A program made the translations under genes and the position numbers. 64,000 bases of DNA, from the NCBI GenBank assembly GCA_020629135.1, contig JAHDDX010000004.1, forward strand, positions 1-64,000, in the 5' to 3' direction. Source of the DNA: Hellea sp. (lineage in GTDB: Bacteria; Pseudomonadota; Alphaproteobacteria; Caulobacterales; Maricaulaceae). Below the pieces are notes generated by a model, which did no database searches, was not told where the DNA came from, and was given only the letters and a program-made list of their open reading frames with translations. Every line of letters begins with the position of its first letter. The first letter of the stretch is position 1. Positions 1-9,037 of this stretch are shown piece by piece.

Positions 1-28
1 CGTGATCGTCGCCGTAAGCCGCTACCAT
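1..28 (-). CDS. coxA: cytochrome c oxidase subunit I, N-terminal 9 codons only
   Basis: Reading leftward from position 28, an ATG opens a frame coding MVAAYGDDH before the window ends. An AGGAG ribosome binding site sits just upstream, in the gap after coxB. A start rich in D/H followed by the transmembrane core is usual for alphaproteobacterial CoxA, and coxA directly follows coxB in most members of the class. Only nine residues are visible, so the identity rests mainly on gene order. Confidence 0.6.
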
Positions 29-37
29 GATGAACTC

Positions 38-880
38 CTATTTCTGGGCTGCAGTCATGCCTGCAGCGCCTGATGTGTTTGATGCGACAGAAGTCGTAAA
101 GGATCCGCCATTGGCGACCCACTGATTAAATTCGGATTCGCTGACCACCTTAACTTCGATCGGCATGTAATAGTGATTAATGCCGCAAAGCTCTGAGCAT
201 TGTCCGTAAAAAGTGCCCTCTTTCGTAACCTGGAACCAGGTTTCATTGATCCGGCCTGGTACAGCGTCCATTTTAACGCCAAAGGCAGGTACCGCAAAGG
301 CATGCAGATTATTATTAGATGTCACGAGGACTTTGACCTTTTTCCCAACCGGAACCACGAGCGGGGCGTCTGTCCCCAAGAGATAAGGTTTTCCGGCTGC
401 GGCCGCGGCCTCTTTATCCAGCGGATTAGAAATAAAGGCGTCGATATTTTCATGCTCGGGATAAGAATATTCCCAGTTCCACGTATTGCCGACCACTTTG
501 ACAGTCATGTCTGTGTCTTCAACAACATCGGCGAAATAAAGCAGCTTCATACTCGGCACGACCATCACTAAAAGAATGATCACTGGGACGATTGTCCAAA
601 CCACTTCAAGCAATGTATTGTGAGACGTCTTTGAGGGAACCGGATTGGCTTTCTCGTTAAAGCGGACGGAAATATAAATCATCAATGCCAGAACGACGAT
701 ACAGATGACGGTGATAACCGGCATCAGGAAACCGTCATGAAAACTGACGATCTCTTCCATCACCGGCGTGGCGGCTTCTTGGAGGCCCAGATCCCCATCA
801 ACGGGGACTGCAGCTAAAGCAGATCCTGCGGTTGCCAGCAATAAAGCGGAAGCTGACATTATCCTGTTTAATCGACGCAT
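38..880 (-). CDS. coxB: cytochrome c oxidase subunit II
   Basis: CoxB carries the CuA centre that accepts electrons from cytochrome c in the aa3-type oxidase of the inner membrane. I start it at the internal ATG at 880 (280 aa), because this gives a clean signal peptide (MRRLNRIMSASALLLATAG); the longer open frame to 943 adds 21 unrelated residues. Two transmembrane hairpin helices follow (around VITVICIVVLALMIYIS and TIVPVIILLVMVVPS), then the periplasmic cupredoxin domain. The CuA ligands are present: His in NLHAFAVPAFG and the block YGQCSELCGINHYYMPIEV with both Cys, Glu, His and Met. The last residues run 9 bases from the start of coxA, so the two are one operon. It is divergent from tldD, an arrangement common in alphaproteobacteria. 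Confidence 0.96.
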   Translation of the reverse strand: MRRLNRIMSASALLLATAGSALAAVPVDGDLGLQEAATPVMEEIVSFHDGFLMPVITVICIVVLALMIYISVRFNEKANPVPSKTSHNTLLEVVWTIVPVIILLVMVVPSMKLLYFADVVEDTDMTVKVVGNTWNWEYSYPEHENIDAFISNPLDKEAAAAAGKPYLLGTDAPLVVPVGKKVKVLVTSNNNLHAFAVPAFGVKMDAVPGRINETWFQVTKEGTFYGQCSELCGINHYYMPIEVKVVSESEFNQWVANGGSFTTSVASNTSGAAGMTAAQK

Positions 881-1061
881 ATATGTCTCATAAATTAGCG
901 CGAGCGGACTCACGGACTGAAATTTGGTTCGGGTTATATGCAAAAACTCCGCTCAGGTCAGCACTAAGACCCGCGCGGATTGTCGCATTAGCGCTAGACT
1001 ATCTGGCGATTGTCCCTAAATAAAGCTGAAACCTTCTGGAAGTGGATAATTCAGGGCGATT

Positions 1062-2477
1062 ATGACCGATTTTGTCTTTGACGATACCGAATTGAGCGCC
1101 GATCAGGCACAGAAACAACTCGATGAGGTGTTAGCGGGCGCCGATGACGGAGAATTATTCGTCGAACGCAGCACATCTGAGTCGCTGATCTTTGATGATG
1201 GTCGCTTAAAATCCGCCAATTTTGATACCAGCCGCGGTTTCGGCCTGCGATGTGTCGCTGGCGAGACCTGTGGCTTTGCGCAAAGTACTGATATCAGCCC
1301 GGGCGCCCTGTCCCGGGCCTCAAGCGCCGTATCCATGGCAAAGTCTGGCTATTCAGGTGAAATGTCCGAACCCCCGCGTCGAACCAATCGACGGCTTTAT
1401 CTGGATACGGACCCGATTGCCGCCCCAGCCTTTGGCGTAAAGGTTGAATTACTTCAGGAAATTGATGCTTATTGCCGGGCACTGGATCCAAGCGTGGTTC
1501 AGGTTTCCGTAACCGTGGCGGCGTCACGACGTTCTATCGCAGTGCTTCGAGCTGGCGGAGAACGATTTGACGATGTTCGACCCCTCGTCCGACTGAATGT
1601 ATCTATTACGGCCGAAAAAGACGGCAGACGTGAGAACGGCTATGCCGGCGCCGGCGGGCGCGTGAGCTATGACGGCTTGATCGAACCCGAGTTTTGGCAG
1701 GGGCAAGCAAAAGAAGCTTTACGACAGGCCAAGGTCAATCTCGAATCAGTTCCGGCGCCTGCAGGCCAAATGGATGTGGTCCTCGGCCCCGGTTGGCCCG
1801 GCGTCTTATTACATGAAGCAATCGGACATGGCCTGGAAGGCGATTTCATCCGCAAAGGAACCTCTGCCTTTACCGGCAAGGTGGGTGAGCGTGTAGCCTC
1901 GCCCGGTGTAACCGTTGTCGATGACGGTTCGCTGGCCAATCTGCGCGGATCATTGACATTTGATGATGAAGGTACACCGACCGACCGGACTGTTCTGATA
2001 GAAGACGGAATTTTAAAAGGCTTTATGCAGGATCGGCTCAATGCCCGTTTGATGGGTGTTGCCCCGACAGGCAATGGACGCCGCGAAACCTTCGCCCATG
2101 CGCCCATGCCCCGCATGACCAATACGTTTATGCTGGGCGGTGAGGCCGATCCCGGCGAAATTCTGTCTGAGCTCAAAGATGGCATTTACGCCTCCAATTT
2201 CGGTGGCGGTCAGGTGGACATCACCTCCGGCAAGTTCGTTTTTCAATGTACTGAAGCCTATAAGGTCGAAAACGGCAAAGTCGGCGCGCCGCTCAAAGGC
2301 GTCACCATTATAGGTGATGGACCCACTGTGCTGACCCAGATCCGCCATGTCGGCAATGATATGGAGATCGATCCCGGCATAGGCGTTTGCGGCAAGGCCG
2401 GACAAAACCTGCCGGTTGGCGTCGGACAACCCACACTTTATGTGGAAAACATGACCGTCGGCGGCAGCGCGGTTTGA
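1062..2477 (+). CDS. tldD: metalloprotease TldD
   Basis: TldD is the catalytic subunit of the TldD/TldE zinc metalloprotease (PmbA/TldD family), which degrades unfolded peptides and matures some modified peptides. At 471 aa it has the usual family length. The metal site HEAIGH (residues 251-256, HExxxH form) lies in LLHEAIGHGLEGDF, and the glycine-rich C-terminal core (VDITSGKF, GVCGKAGQNLPVGVGQPT) is typical. The start at 1062 is preceded by a weak AGGGCG site. It is divergent from coxB with about 180 bp between them, which must hold both promoters. No tldE/pmbA partner is in the window; that subunit is often encoded elsewhere. Confidence 0.96.
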   Translation: MTDFVFDDTELSADQAQKQLDEVLAGADDGELFVERSTSESLIFDDGRLKSANFDTSRGFGLRCVAGETCGFAQSTDISPGALSRASSAVSMAKSGYSGEMSEPPRRTNRRLYLDTDPIAAPAFGVKVELLQEIDAYCRALDPSVVQVSVTVAASRRSIAVLRAGGERFDDVRPLVRLNVSITAEKDGRRENGYAGAGGRVSYDGLIEPEFWQGQAKEALRQAKVNLESVPAPAGQMDVVLGPGWPGVLLHEAIGHGLEGDFIRKGTSAFTGKVGERVASPGVTVVDDGSLANLRGSLTFDDEGTPTDRTVLIEDGILKGFMQDRLNARLMGVAPTGNGRRETFAHAPMPRMTNTFMLGGEADPGEILSELKDGIYASNFGGGQVDITSGKFVFQCTEAYKVENGKVGAPLKGVTIIGDGPTVLTQIRHVGNDMEIDPGIGVCGKAGQNLPVGVGQPTLYVENMTVGGSAV

Positions 2478-2488
2478 TCTTTAAAATT

Positions 2489-2544
2489 GTTCCCAATATC
2501 CCATATATAATTTATGGGAGAGAGGTCGACATATCGCTGGGAAC
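2489..2544. repeat. nested inverted repeats after tldD
   Basis: Two inverted repeats are nested. The outer arms are GTTCCCA (2489-2495) and TGGGAAC (2538-2544); the inner arms are TCCCATA (2499-2505) and TATGGGA (2513-2519) around an AT-only loop. The inner loop also contains TATAAT-like sequence. There is no T-run, so a simple intrinsic terminator is unlikely; it may be a protein-binding or mRNA-processing element between tldD and the next gene. Confidence 0.5.
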
Positions 2545-2576
2545 GACGGCGCGCCAAGAAATCGCGTAACAATCAA

Positions 2577-3347
2577 ATGTTCAGCTTTGATATTCTGGAT
2601 TATGTCATGCTGTCGTTTACTTTTATTCTTTGGTTTTTTGCCCTCCGGTTATTCCTGATCTACGAATTTGTGACATCCCCCTGTACTGAGATGGTGGGAA
2701 CGCTTGGGGGCTACAAAACAGGCCAGTCTATTTATCTGAGTTTCCTGACTATTACGATATTATTGGGCCTGTACTGGACATGTGTTGCGGGTGTGCGAAT
2801 AGTAAATCGGGACAATTCTTGGACCCGGTTGACTTGGCATTTCTCTCAATTCATCGCAATATTCTTTCTGTTCACCTATTCTCGCATGCAGGTCCCGACC
2901 TACAAATTTGATCCGCCGGATGGATGGATGGTTGTCGACCGAACAGAACAGTTTTATCCTGACAAGCAATTAGATTTAATACACAAAGCTTTTTACACTT
3001 GGGAGAACTCCGAAAAAGTATGGTGGGTAGGTGGACATACCGTGTGTGTTTGGCGAGACCGTGAGATAATTGCCGCAGGGCAATTTGATAGCTTACACCA
3101 TGAACTGACATTAAGGGATATTCTAGCCTTAGGAAAACCGCATATCGAAGCTTTAAAAGAACGGCAGACCTATCGCTCAATGACACCGGAAGAAATACGC
3201 CGATATGACAACGTAAAAAAATGTCTTGATAACATCGAAAACTACGGAAAACACAGATCGTTCTGCCAATCTGAAAATGCCTATAAGATTGATTTAGATC
3301 TTTATCCTGATTGGGACGAGCGATACTACAATTTATTCATAGAATAA
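2577..3347 (+). CDS. uncharacterised membrane protein with three helices
   Basis: I do not recognise this 256-residue protein. It has three hydrophobic helices in the first 110 residues (MLSFTFILWFFALRLFLIY, YLSFLTITILLGLYWTC, FSQFIAIFFLFTYS), followed by about 140 polar residues with several Cys, Trp and Tyr (VGGHTVCVWRDREII). The start at 2577 is chosen because the 21 residues before it are Arg-rich and overlap the intergenic repeat; no strong ribosome binding site precedes either start. Its codons are more AT-rich than those of tldD or the DUF937 gene on either side, which fits an accessory or recently acquired gene. Nothing around it suggests a role. Confidence 0.7.
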   Translation: MFSFDILDYVMLSFTFILWFFALRLFLIYEFVTSPCTEMVGTLGGYKTGQSIYLSFLTITILLGLYWTCVAGVRIVNRDNSWTRLTWHFSQFIAIFFLFTYSRMQVPTYKFDPPDGWMVVDRTEQFYPDKQLDLIHKAFYTWENSEKVWWVGGHTVCVWRDREIIAAGQFDSLHHELTLRDILALGKPHIEALKERQTYRSMTPEEIRRYDNVKKCLDNIENYGKHRSFCQSENAYKIDLDLYPDWDERYYNLFIE

Positions 3348-3442
3348 CTACGCCGCGGAATCATTAAGCCTGCCTGTAATTCATTCTCGCAATTTATCGC
3401 GCCCTCTCCTATATCGTGTAAGAAACATTATCGGAGGGCCAA

Positions 3443-4111
3443 ATGGCAGGAATGAATTTACTTGAAATGATCATGGCGGCACAGGGGGGCGCATCCGCGC
3501 AACAGGCCGGATCGCAACTCGGACTCAATCAGTCCCAAACCCAGTCGGCCATTGCGGCACTTTTGCCGGCGATCTCAAGCGCATTGAAGAAAAACACGTC
3601 CAGCCCACAAGGCTTTGCCCAGCTTTTAGGCGCGTTAGAGAACGGCAATCACAGCCAGTATCTGGAACAGCCCGAAACCATGGGGCGTCAGGAAACCATC
3701 GCAGACGGTAATGCCATTCTCGGTCACTTGTTCGGCTCCAAAGAGGTCAGCCGCGCCGTCGCCGGTCGCGCCGCTGAACAAACCGGCATTGGCTCTGATG
3801 TACTCAAGAAAATGCTGCCAATGGTAGCGGCTATGGCCATGGGCGGCATGTCCCAACAAACCCGACAGCCCGATATGAAATCACAATTGGCAGGCCTCGC
3901 CATGCAGCAAATGCTGGGCGGCGGTCAAAAGGCGTCCGGTCTTGGCGGTCTTCTGGGCGGATTGCTCGGCGGCGGTCAGGCCAAGCAGCAACGTCAGGTT
4001 CAGCAGCAGCACCAGCAAGGCCTCGGCATGCTCGGTAAAATGCTCGACGCGGACGGCGACGGCAATGTCATGGACGACATTTTGAACATGGCGATGAACG
4101 CTAAAAAATAA
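3443..4111 (+). CDS. DUF937 domain protein with C-terminal EF-hand-like loop
   Basis: This 222-residue protein matches the DUF937 (YidB-like) family by its helical N-terminus (LLEMIMAAQGG, LGLNQSQTQSAIAALLPAI) and the FGSKEVSRAVAGRAAEQTGI block. The middle is rich in Gly, Gln and Met (GLGGLLGGLLGGGQ). The C-terminus LDADGDGNVMDDIL has the D-x-D-x-D-G spacing of an EF-hand calcium loop, which is common at the end of DUF937 proteins. A strong site CGGAGGG precedes the ATG. The biochemical function of the family is unknown. It is followed 13 bases later by a small gene on the same strand, so they are probably cotranscribed. Confidence 0.85.
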   Translation: MAGMNLLEMIMAAQGGASAQQAGSQLGLNQSQTQSAIAALLPAISSALKKNTSSPQGFAQLLGALENGNHSQYLEQPETMGRQETIADGNAILGHLFGSKEVSRAVAGRAAEQTGIGSDVLKKMLPMVAAMAMGGMSQQTRQPDMKSQLAGLAMQQMLGGGQKASGLGGLLGGLLGGGQAKQQRQVQQQHQQGLGMLGKMLDADGDGNVMDDILNMAMNAKK

Positions 4112-4124
4112 GTAAGGATCGGGG

Positions 4125-4304
4125 TTGAGCGACGGTAACATAGATGCTGACAAATATTGGACAGTGTGGCGCCAGGACACGCACGGCAATGTTTTTAAAA
4201 TGCGCGATGGATTATCGCTCGAAGATGCGACCCGCTTAGCCCGTGAGTTTGAAGCCAAAGGCCATAAACAGCACTATTGGGTAAAGCCTAGTACCATTTC
4301 TTAA
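4125..4304 (+). CDS. small conserved-looking protein, TTG start
   Basis: A 59-codon frame begins at TTG 4125 with AAGGA six bases upstream, and ends just before a terminator. The product begins MSDGNIDADKYWTVWRQDTH and ends with HKQHYWVKPSTIS. The pattern of two short strands, a helix (SLEDATRLAREFEAKGH) and a final strand resembles small SPOR-like folds, but I cannot assign it to a family. Position, ribosome binding site and amino-acid composition all argue for a real gene that simple ATG-based calling would miss. Confidence 0.72.
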   Translation: MSDGNIDADKYWTVWRQDTHGNVFKMRDGLSLEDATRLAREFEAKGHKQHYWVKPSTIS

Positions 4305-4306
4305 TC

Positions 4307-4340
4307 AAAAAAAACCCGGCTCAATGAGCCGGGTTTTGTT
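4307..4340. terminator. bidirectional intrinsic terminator
   Basis: A perfect 10-bp stem, AACCCGGCTC (4313-4322) and GAGCCGGGTT (4326-4335), has a 3-base loop, an A-run on the left and a T-run on the right. It can end both the rightward DUF937 operon and the leftward transporter gene. Confidence 0.93.
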
Positions 4341-4360
4341 TATGATGATGCAATAGCAGA

Positions 4361-5878
4361 TTACTCAGCTGGAAGCACGGCATTCGCCACTTCAACTTCC
4401 TTTTCCCATCCCTTGGTAAACATGGCAATGAGAAGCACAACAGCGCCTGCGCCAATGGTGAAGGTTGCAATCTGCGTAAACAGCCCAGGCATTTGAGCGA
4501 CATTTTCAGAATCGTAATTCCCCGCAAACAGGCTCGCAATAATGCTACCCATTGAATAGGTGAAGATAAACAATCCCATAAGCTGCGCCATGAACCGCTT
4601 CGGTGAAAGTTTGCTGATCGCGCTTAAAGCAATCGGGCTCAGCCACAATTCACCAACCGTGTGAAGGAAGTAAGTCAGGATCAACCAGAAGATCGCGACC
4701 TTACCACCCGCGGCAGCCTGTGCGGCAAATATCATAACAACGAAACCCATACCCATTATAATCAGGCCGATGGCGCATTTAATGCCGTATCCAGGCGTGA
4801 CCCATTTTTGGCCTATCCTAATCCACATAAGGGCGAAAAACGGAGTCAAAACTATGATAAAAAACGGATTGACATTTTGCAGCCAGGTCGTTGGCATTTC
4901 CCAACCGAAAAGCGTTCGGTCCGTCATATCTTGTCCGAATAGATTGAGCGAAGATCCTGCCTGTTCAAAACCTGACCAGAAACAGGTCGACGCAATACAG
5001 ACCAGCAATAACGCCCACATGCCTTTTTTCTCAACAGAATTCAGATTCCCTGTGAAATAAATCCAGAAATAATAGCCAAAAAACAAAATCGAAAATGCGA
5101 CCGCCGTTTGTTTAGCTAATGCCACTGGGTCAATGGTGAATTTTCCCATCATCATCAAAGCCGTAACGATAGCAACGACGATCAAGAAGCCCCAGATCAA
5201 AATCCAACTATTTTTCTGACCTCCTTCGGATAACGGCGCAGCCGGTTCAGCCCCGGCGCCTTTTAAATTATCTGAAGAATGCCAAAAATGTAAGAGACCA
5301 AAAGCCATACCGACGGCGGCAGCACCAAATCCCCAGTGCCAGCCAACTTTTTCAGCCAGTAGTCCGCAAACCGTATACCCTATAAACGACCCAACATTGA
5401 TGCCCATATAATATATGGCGTAACCACTGTCCCGGCGTTCATCTTCGGACGTATATAACTGCCCCACTACAGCGGAAATGTTAGGTTTTAATAGACCCGT
5501 TCCCAAAATAACTAAAATCAAACCGAGGAAAAAGGTCTGATGATTAGGGATCGCAAGCACGATGTGCCCGCACATTATTATTATACCGCCATACCAAATG
5601 GCTTTTTGGCTGCCGATCAAACGGTCAGCGATCCAGCCGCCGGGTAAGCCCATGAAATAAACAGCTGCACTATAGAGACCGTAAATGGCTACGGCTGTCG
5701 CTGTAGTAATGGCTAAGCCGCCATCGGCGATAGCCGCCGTCATAAACAGAACGAGAAGGCCGCGCATGCCGTAATAGCTCATGCGCTCCCACATCTCTGT
5801 CATAAATAAAGTCTGAAGGCCTTTTGGATGTCCGAAAAAGGACTTATCCATTACGCCTGAGGCTGATGAATCAGTCAT
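4361..5878 (-). CDS. POT/PTR2 family proton-coupled peptide transporter
   Basis: This inner-membrane transporter takes up di- and tripeptides (or related substrates) with protons. I start it at 5878 (505 aa), giving MTDSSASGVMDKSFFGHPKG; the frame upstream is unlike the family. The POT signature ExxER appears as EMWERMSYYGMRGLL near residue 28, the loop motif GGWIADRLIGS follows helix 2-3, and the PTR2 motif appears as YAIYYMGINVGSFIG. About 13-14 hydrophobic helices are visible. It is a single gene ending at the shared terminator and is divergent from the BlaI-type repressor, whose operator lies between them, so the repressor could also act on it. Confidence 0.93.
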   Translation of the reverse strand: MTDSSASGVMDKSFFGHPKGLQTLFMTEMWERMSYYGMRGLLVLFMTAAIADGGLAITTATAVAIYGLYSAAVYFMGLPGGWIADRLIGSQKAIWYGGIIIMCGHIVLAIPNHQTFFLGLILVILGTGLLKPNISAVVGQLYTSEDERRDSGYAIYYMGINVGSFIGYTVCGLLAEKVGWHWGFGAAAVGMAFGLLHFWHSSDNLKGAGAEPAAPLSEGGQKNSWILIWGFLIVVAIVTALMMMGKFTIDPVALAKQTAVAFSILFFGYYFWIYFTGNLNSVEKKGMWALLLVCIASTCFWSGFEQAGSSLNLFGQDMTDRTLFGWEMPTTWLQNVNPFFIIVLTPFFALMWIRIGQKWVTPGYGIKCAIGLIIMGMGFVVMIFAAQAAAGGKVAIFWLILTYFLHTVGELWLSPIALSAISKLSPKRFMAQLMGLFIFTYSMGSIIASLFAGNYDSENVAQMPGLFTQIATFTIGAGAVVLLIAMFTKGWEKEVEVANAVLPAE

Positions 5879-5988
5879 GCAAGTATTTCCCCTTTTGAAA
5901 AAGATTTTTGCTGTCTTGCCCTGCCCGGCTGAACATCTCAAGTTTTTTTTACCTTTTGGCGAACCTGTCGGAAGTTTAACTATGAAAT

Positions 5989-6002
5989 ACGACAGGTGTC
6001 GT
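5989..6002. promoter_or_regulatory. candidate BlaI-type operator
   Basis: The perfect inverted repeat ACGACA-GG-TGTCGT contains the ACAnnTGT core known for BlaI/MecI/CopY-class repressors. It lies 14 bases before the blaI-like start and 110 bases before the transporter start. The natural inference is autoregulation of the repressor and protease pair. Confidence 0.6.
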
Positions 6003-6015
6003 TTATGGACAAATC

Positions 6016-6399
6016 ATGACATTATTCCAAAAGCCATCCGAAGCGGAAACCGCCATTCTTAATGTTCTCTGGGATCACCAGCCTTGCCTGGTCAAAGATA
6101 TCCACGAGCATCTCAGCCAGAACAAAGATGTCGGTTACACCACGACCTTGAAGCAGGTTCAACGCCTGCTCGACAAAGGCCTGGTTGCCCGCGAACCGGG
6201 GCCGGGAAAATCTTATCTTTATAGTGCTGCGGTCAGCGAGCAGGAAACCAAAACCCGCTTATTTGATCGCTTTGTCGAAACGACATTCAGTAATTCGGTT
6301 TCTGATCTTGTCATGCATGCCTTGGGCTCAGGAAAGCCTTCGGATGCCGACATAGAACAGATCAAACAGTTCCTGGAGAACCTGGAACGTCAACAGTAA
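6016..6399 (+). CDS. BlaI/MecI/CopY family transcriptional repressor
   Basis: This 127-residue protein is a winged-helix repressor of the BlaI family: ESEILNVLWDH-type N-terminus (AETAILNVLWDHQPCLVKDI), recognition region GYTTTLKQVQRLLDKGLV and a helical dimerisation tail. In known systems such repressors are inactivated by cleavage that follows activation of a BlaR1/MecR1-type membrane metalloprotease, and one is encoded directly downstream here. A palindromic operator lies just upstream. The ATG at 6016 has only a weak ribosome binding site. The natural signal and targets are not evident; nothing like a beta-lactamase is nearby. Confidence 0.93.
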   Translation: MTLFQKPSEAETAILNVLWDHQPCLVKDIHEHLSQNKDVGYTTTLKQVQRLLDKGLVAREPGPGKSYLYSAAVSEQETKTRLFDRFVETTFSNSVSDLVMHALGSGKPSDADIEQIKQFLENLERQQ

Positions 6400-6421
6400 G
6401 CAAAACTCGGGGAGAGAGACG

Positions 6422-8995
6422 ATGGGATTTGCGAACATTTTAGACAGCCTTGGATGGGCGATTTTACACAGTATGTGGCAGGGGGCGCTGCTAGCCCTGG
6501 CTGTCTTTATGTTTCGATCGCTGACACGCGATTCGCAAGCTTCCCTCCGGTGCGGTTTTCAGGTCCTGTGCCTGATGACCGCACTACTCGCCTTTGCGGG
6601 GACTTTCATTTTTTACCAATTTACCGGATTTGGCGGAGCGTCTTCCGTACCGGCTACCAGCCTGTTTGGTTTGGGCGGTGGTGAACTGAGCTTTGATCCC
6701 GGCAGTACAGATGCAGTGGTTGCGGGGGTTGGAACCTCATTCAGCCCAGCCTTGGACGCCTATATTCCTTGGATTGGGACGATCTGGACCATTGGGTTCG
6801 CCGTTTTAAGTGTGAAATACGTTCTCGCCCTGATCATGACTCAACAATTACGCACCCGCGGCGTGACGCCAGCGCCTCACTTCTGGCAAAACCGTTTTCG
6901 CACACTCGTTTTAAATGCCGGTATCCGTCGTCAAATCGAAATCCTGATCTCAAATCGCGTCACAGGCCCCTTAACTCTTGGGTTTTACAAACCCGTCGTT
7001 CTTGTCCCTGCAAGCTTTTTTACTGGGCTGCCGCACGAACAGATTGAAGCCATATTGCTGCACGAGATCGCCCATATCCGTCGCCATGACTATTTGATCA
7101 ATCTGCTGCAAACCGCGATTAAAACCGTATTTTTCTATCACCCGGCGGTTCGCTATATTTCCAACCGGATCGATGACGACCGGGAACGGGCCTGTGATGA
7201 CTTCGCTGTCGCCCTCACCCGTGATCCGCAGTCACTGGCAAAAGGACTGGCTGCCTTAAGATTAAGCCTGACCCCCAAAACATTTGCCCTGGCTGCCAAT
7301 GATGGCAAGAGCCCGCTTATGGCTCGTCTCAACCGATTAGTGGATAATGAAGATGTCAGCCGTCGCCCGGAACAGGTCGTCGCTTCCGTTGGTGCTTTGA
7401 TTGTTGCAGCTGGCCTCTATGCTAATTTCAGCCCGCTGGCCAATGCTCATCCTGATGACGCGACCACTGAGCCCAATATCATCGAACATCCCAATGGCGA
7501 TAAAGACAATTACAGGTTCGAAGCCAAATCAAATAACGGCAAATCCTTTATGATTAAAGTCGCCGATAATGGAACCGAGTGGGTCAGTAAGGACGGCATG
7601 TGGTTTGATATCGCCAAACATCCTTCGGTCGTGAAAGATCTACCGGCCATACCCAAAGCCCCGAAAGTGCCTAACCCGGATCAGTTTACGTCATATATGA
7701 AGTTCAAATCCAAGGCATCGCAATACAAGGTCGATCTGGATTACTATATCGCTTCTCTGGAAAATCAGATGCGCGCTGGTAACAAAGGTGTCGATTTGAC
7801 CGTCCAATTGGAAAAAGCCAATCAACAACGTGATCTCTTAAAGGATCCAAACTTCGATTATAAAACTGATTACCATTACAGAGTAGCGCCAGTCGCCGAA
7901 CCCTATCCTATCAGCGCACCTGCTCCAGCGCCTGCTCCGGTGATTAAAGTGTCTTCCGTTGATCTGGTCGATGAGAAAAAGTTAGCGCCCGGCATATATA
8001 TCGACGGAAATCGGGTTGAAACCGAGGACTGGTCAGATGAGTTAGAAAATCGCCTGGAACATGCGGTCGACGAATTCGAACACAAAATGGAACATGTCGA
8101 AGAAGATTTTGAAGCTGCCATGGAAAAATTCGATAGCTATCTCGATTATGCAGATCAAAACCCAGACAAAGCCGAAGCCAAGATCAAAAAGGCGAATGAG
8201 AAACTGGCAAAAGCCGCCATCAAAGCCAATCAGGAACGGGACGAGCTCTCCGAAATACTCGACCAACAAATCACTGAGATTTTGAAGGAAGCCAATATTT
8301 TGGCGGAGCAAACTCAAAAAATTACCGAGACTAAAGTCGCTGAAGCCCTCGCCCAAGTGCAACATGAATTGGCTGAAGCGGATTTCGAAAACAAATGGGA
8401 TCAGGAAGCCTTTCAGATCGAAATGAGAGAACTTCAGCGCGAACTTAAAGCGCAAAAGGCTGAGTTACTCCGCGACAGCCGGGTTAACCGTGAAGAGGTC
8501 CTTCGTGAGGCCAAAGAAGCCCGGACCGAAGCCTTGCGTAGCCAAAAGGAAGCTCATGCTATTGCCCGACATGCCCAAGCCAGAGCGCAGAAGGACGCCC
8601 AGGAAGCCCGACGTCAGGCCAAAGAGCAGGCTTATCTCGCTCAACAAGAGGCTAAACAGTATGCGGAGTTGCGAACCAATAAGGAAGCTGAGCACGTTAA
8701 AAATGACTACCGCGAATTCAGAAATGAAATGATGAATCAACTCAGATCTGATGGTTTGATTTCTCGCTCCGATCAAACGGCCACAGTTACCTTTAAGGAT
8801 AAAGACATGTTCGTAAACGGCGTCCAGGTTCAAAATGACCTTGAAGACAATTATTGCGAGATCAATGAAGAATTCCATATCTACAAAAATGACAATGCGG
8901 TTATTCGACTCCTGCCCAACGGCGTAGAACTCGAGAATAGCTACTTCAAATTTGGAGACACCCACTCAACCCGGTGGACCTATTCGCAAAAATAA
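6422..8995 (+). CDS. M56 (BlaR1-like) membrane metallopeptidase with coiled-coil tail
   Basis: The N-terminal third is an M56 peptidase: several transmembrane helices (about residues 9-30, 45-68, 118-140, 318-336) surrounding a cytoplasmic zinc site H214-E-I-A-H218 in LLHEIAHIRRHDY, with DDRERACDDFAV as the likely third-ligand region. Canonical BlaR1 continues with an extracytoplasmic penicillin-binding sensor. Here instead there is a region of about 200 residues, an Ala-Pro stretch near residue 505, a long charged coiled coil (about 540-775, rich in Glu, Lys, Ala and Gln), and a small C-terminal strand-rich domain. A GGGGAGAG site precedes the ATG, 22 bases after the repressor stop, so the two form one operon. 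I infer a stress or envelope sensor that inactivates the BlaI-type repressor; the ligand is unknown. Confidence 0.9.
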   Translation: MGFANILDSLGWAILHSMWQGALLALAVFMFRSLTRDSQASLRCGFQVLCLMTALLAFAGTFIFYQFTGFGGASSVPATSLFGLGGGELSFDPGSTDAVVAGVGTSFSPALDAYIPWIGTIWTIGFAVLSVKYVLALIMTQQLRTRGVTPAPHFWQNRFRTLVLNAGIRRQIEILISNRVTGPLTLGFYKPVVLVPASFFTGLPHEQIEAILLHEIAHIRRHDYLINLLQTAIKTVFFYHPAVRYISNRIDDDRERACDDFAVALTRDPQSLAKGLAALRLSLTPKTFALAANDGKSPLMARLNRLVDNEDVSRRPEQVVASVGALIVAAGLYANFSPLANAHPDDATTEPNIIEHPNGDKDNYRFEAKSNNGKSFMIKVADNGTEWVSKDGMWFDIAKHPSVVKDLPAIPKAPKVPNPDQFTSYMKFKSKASQYKVDLDYYIASLENQMRAGNKGVDLTVQLEKANQQRDLLKDPNFDYKTDYHYRVAPVAEPYPISAPAPAPAPVIKVSSVDLVDEKKLAPGIYIDGNRVETEDWSDELENRLEHAVDEFEHKMEHVEEDFEAAMEKFDSYLDYADQNPDKAEAKIKKANEKLAKAAIKANQERDELSEILDQQITEILKEANILAEQTQKITETKVAEALAQVQHELAEADFENKWDQEAFQIEMRELQRELKAQKAELLRDSRVNREEVLREAKEARTEALRSQKEAHAIARHAQARAQKDAQEARRQAKEQAYLAQQEAKQYAELRTNKEAEHVKNDYREFRNEMMNQLRSDGLISRSDQTATVTFKDKDMFVNGVQVQNDLEDNYCEINEEFHIYKNDNAVIRLLPNGVELENSYFKFGDTHSTRWTYSQK

Positions 8996-9037
8996 TAGGC
9001 CCATCACATCGAATATAGACTAACTAACGAGACTTTC

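Noticed and set aside
832..1023. Rightward frame of 63 codons in the coxB-tldD promoter region
   Set aside because: It is antisense to the coxB signal peptide, has no ribosome binding site and codes no recognisable pattern.
8042..8965. Two leftward frames of 137 and 166 codons inside the M56 gene
   Set aside because: They are shadows of the Glu/Lys/Ala-rich coiled coil: the antisense of such codons rarely contains stops and gives Phe/Leu/Ser-rich nonsense.
6422..8995. BlaR1 beta-lactam sensor
   Set aside because: The penicillin-binding motifs (SxxK, SxN, KTG in order) are absent in the C-terminal part, and no resistance gene is nearby.
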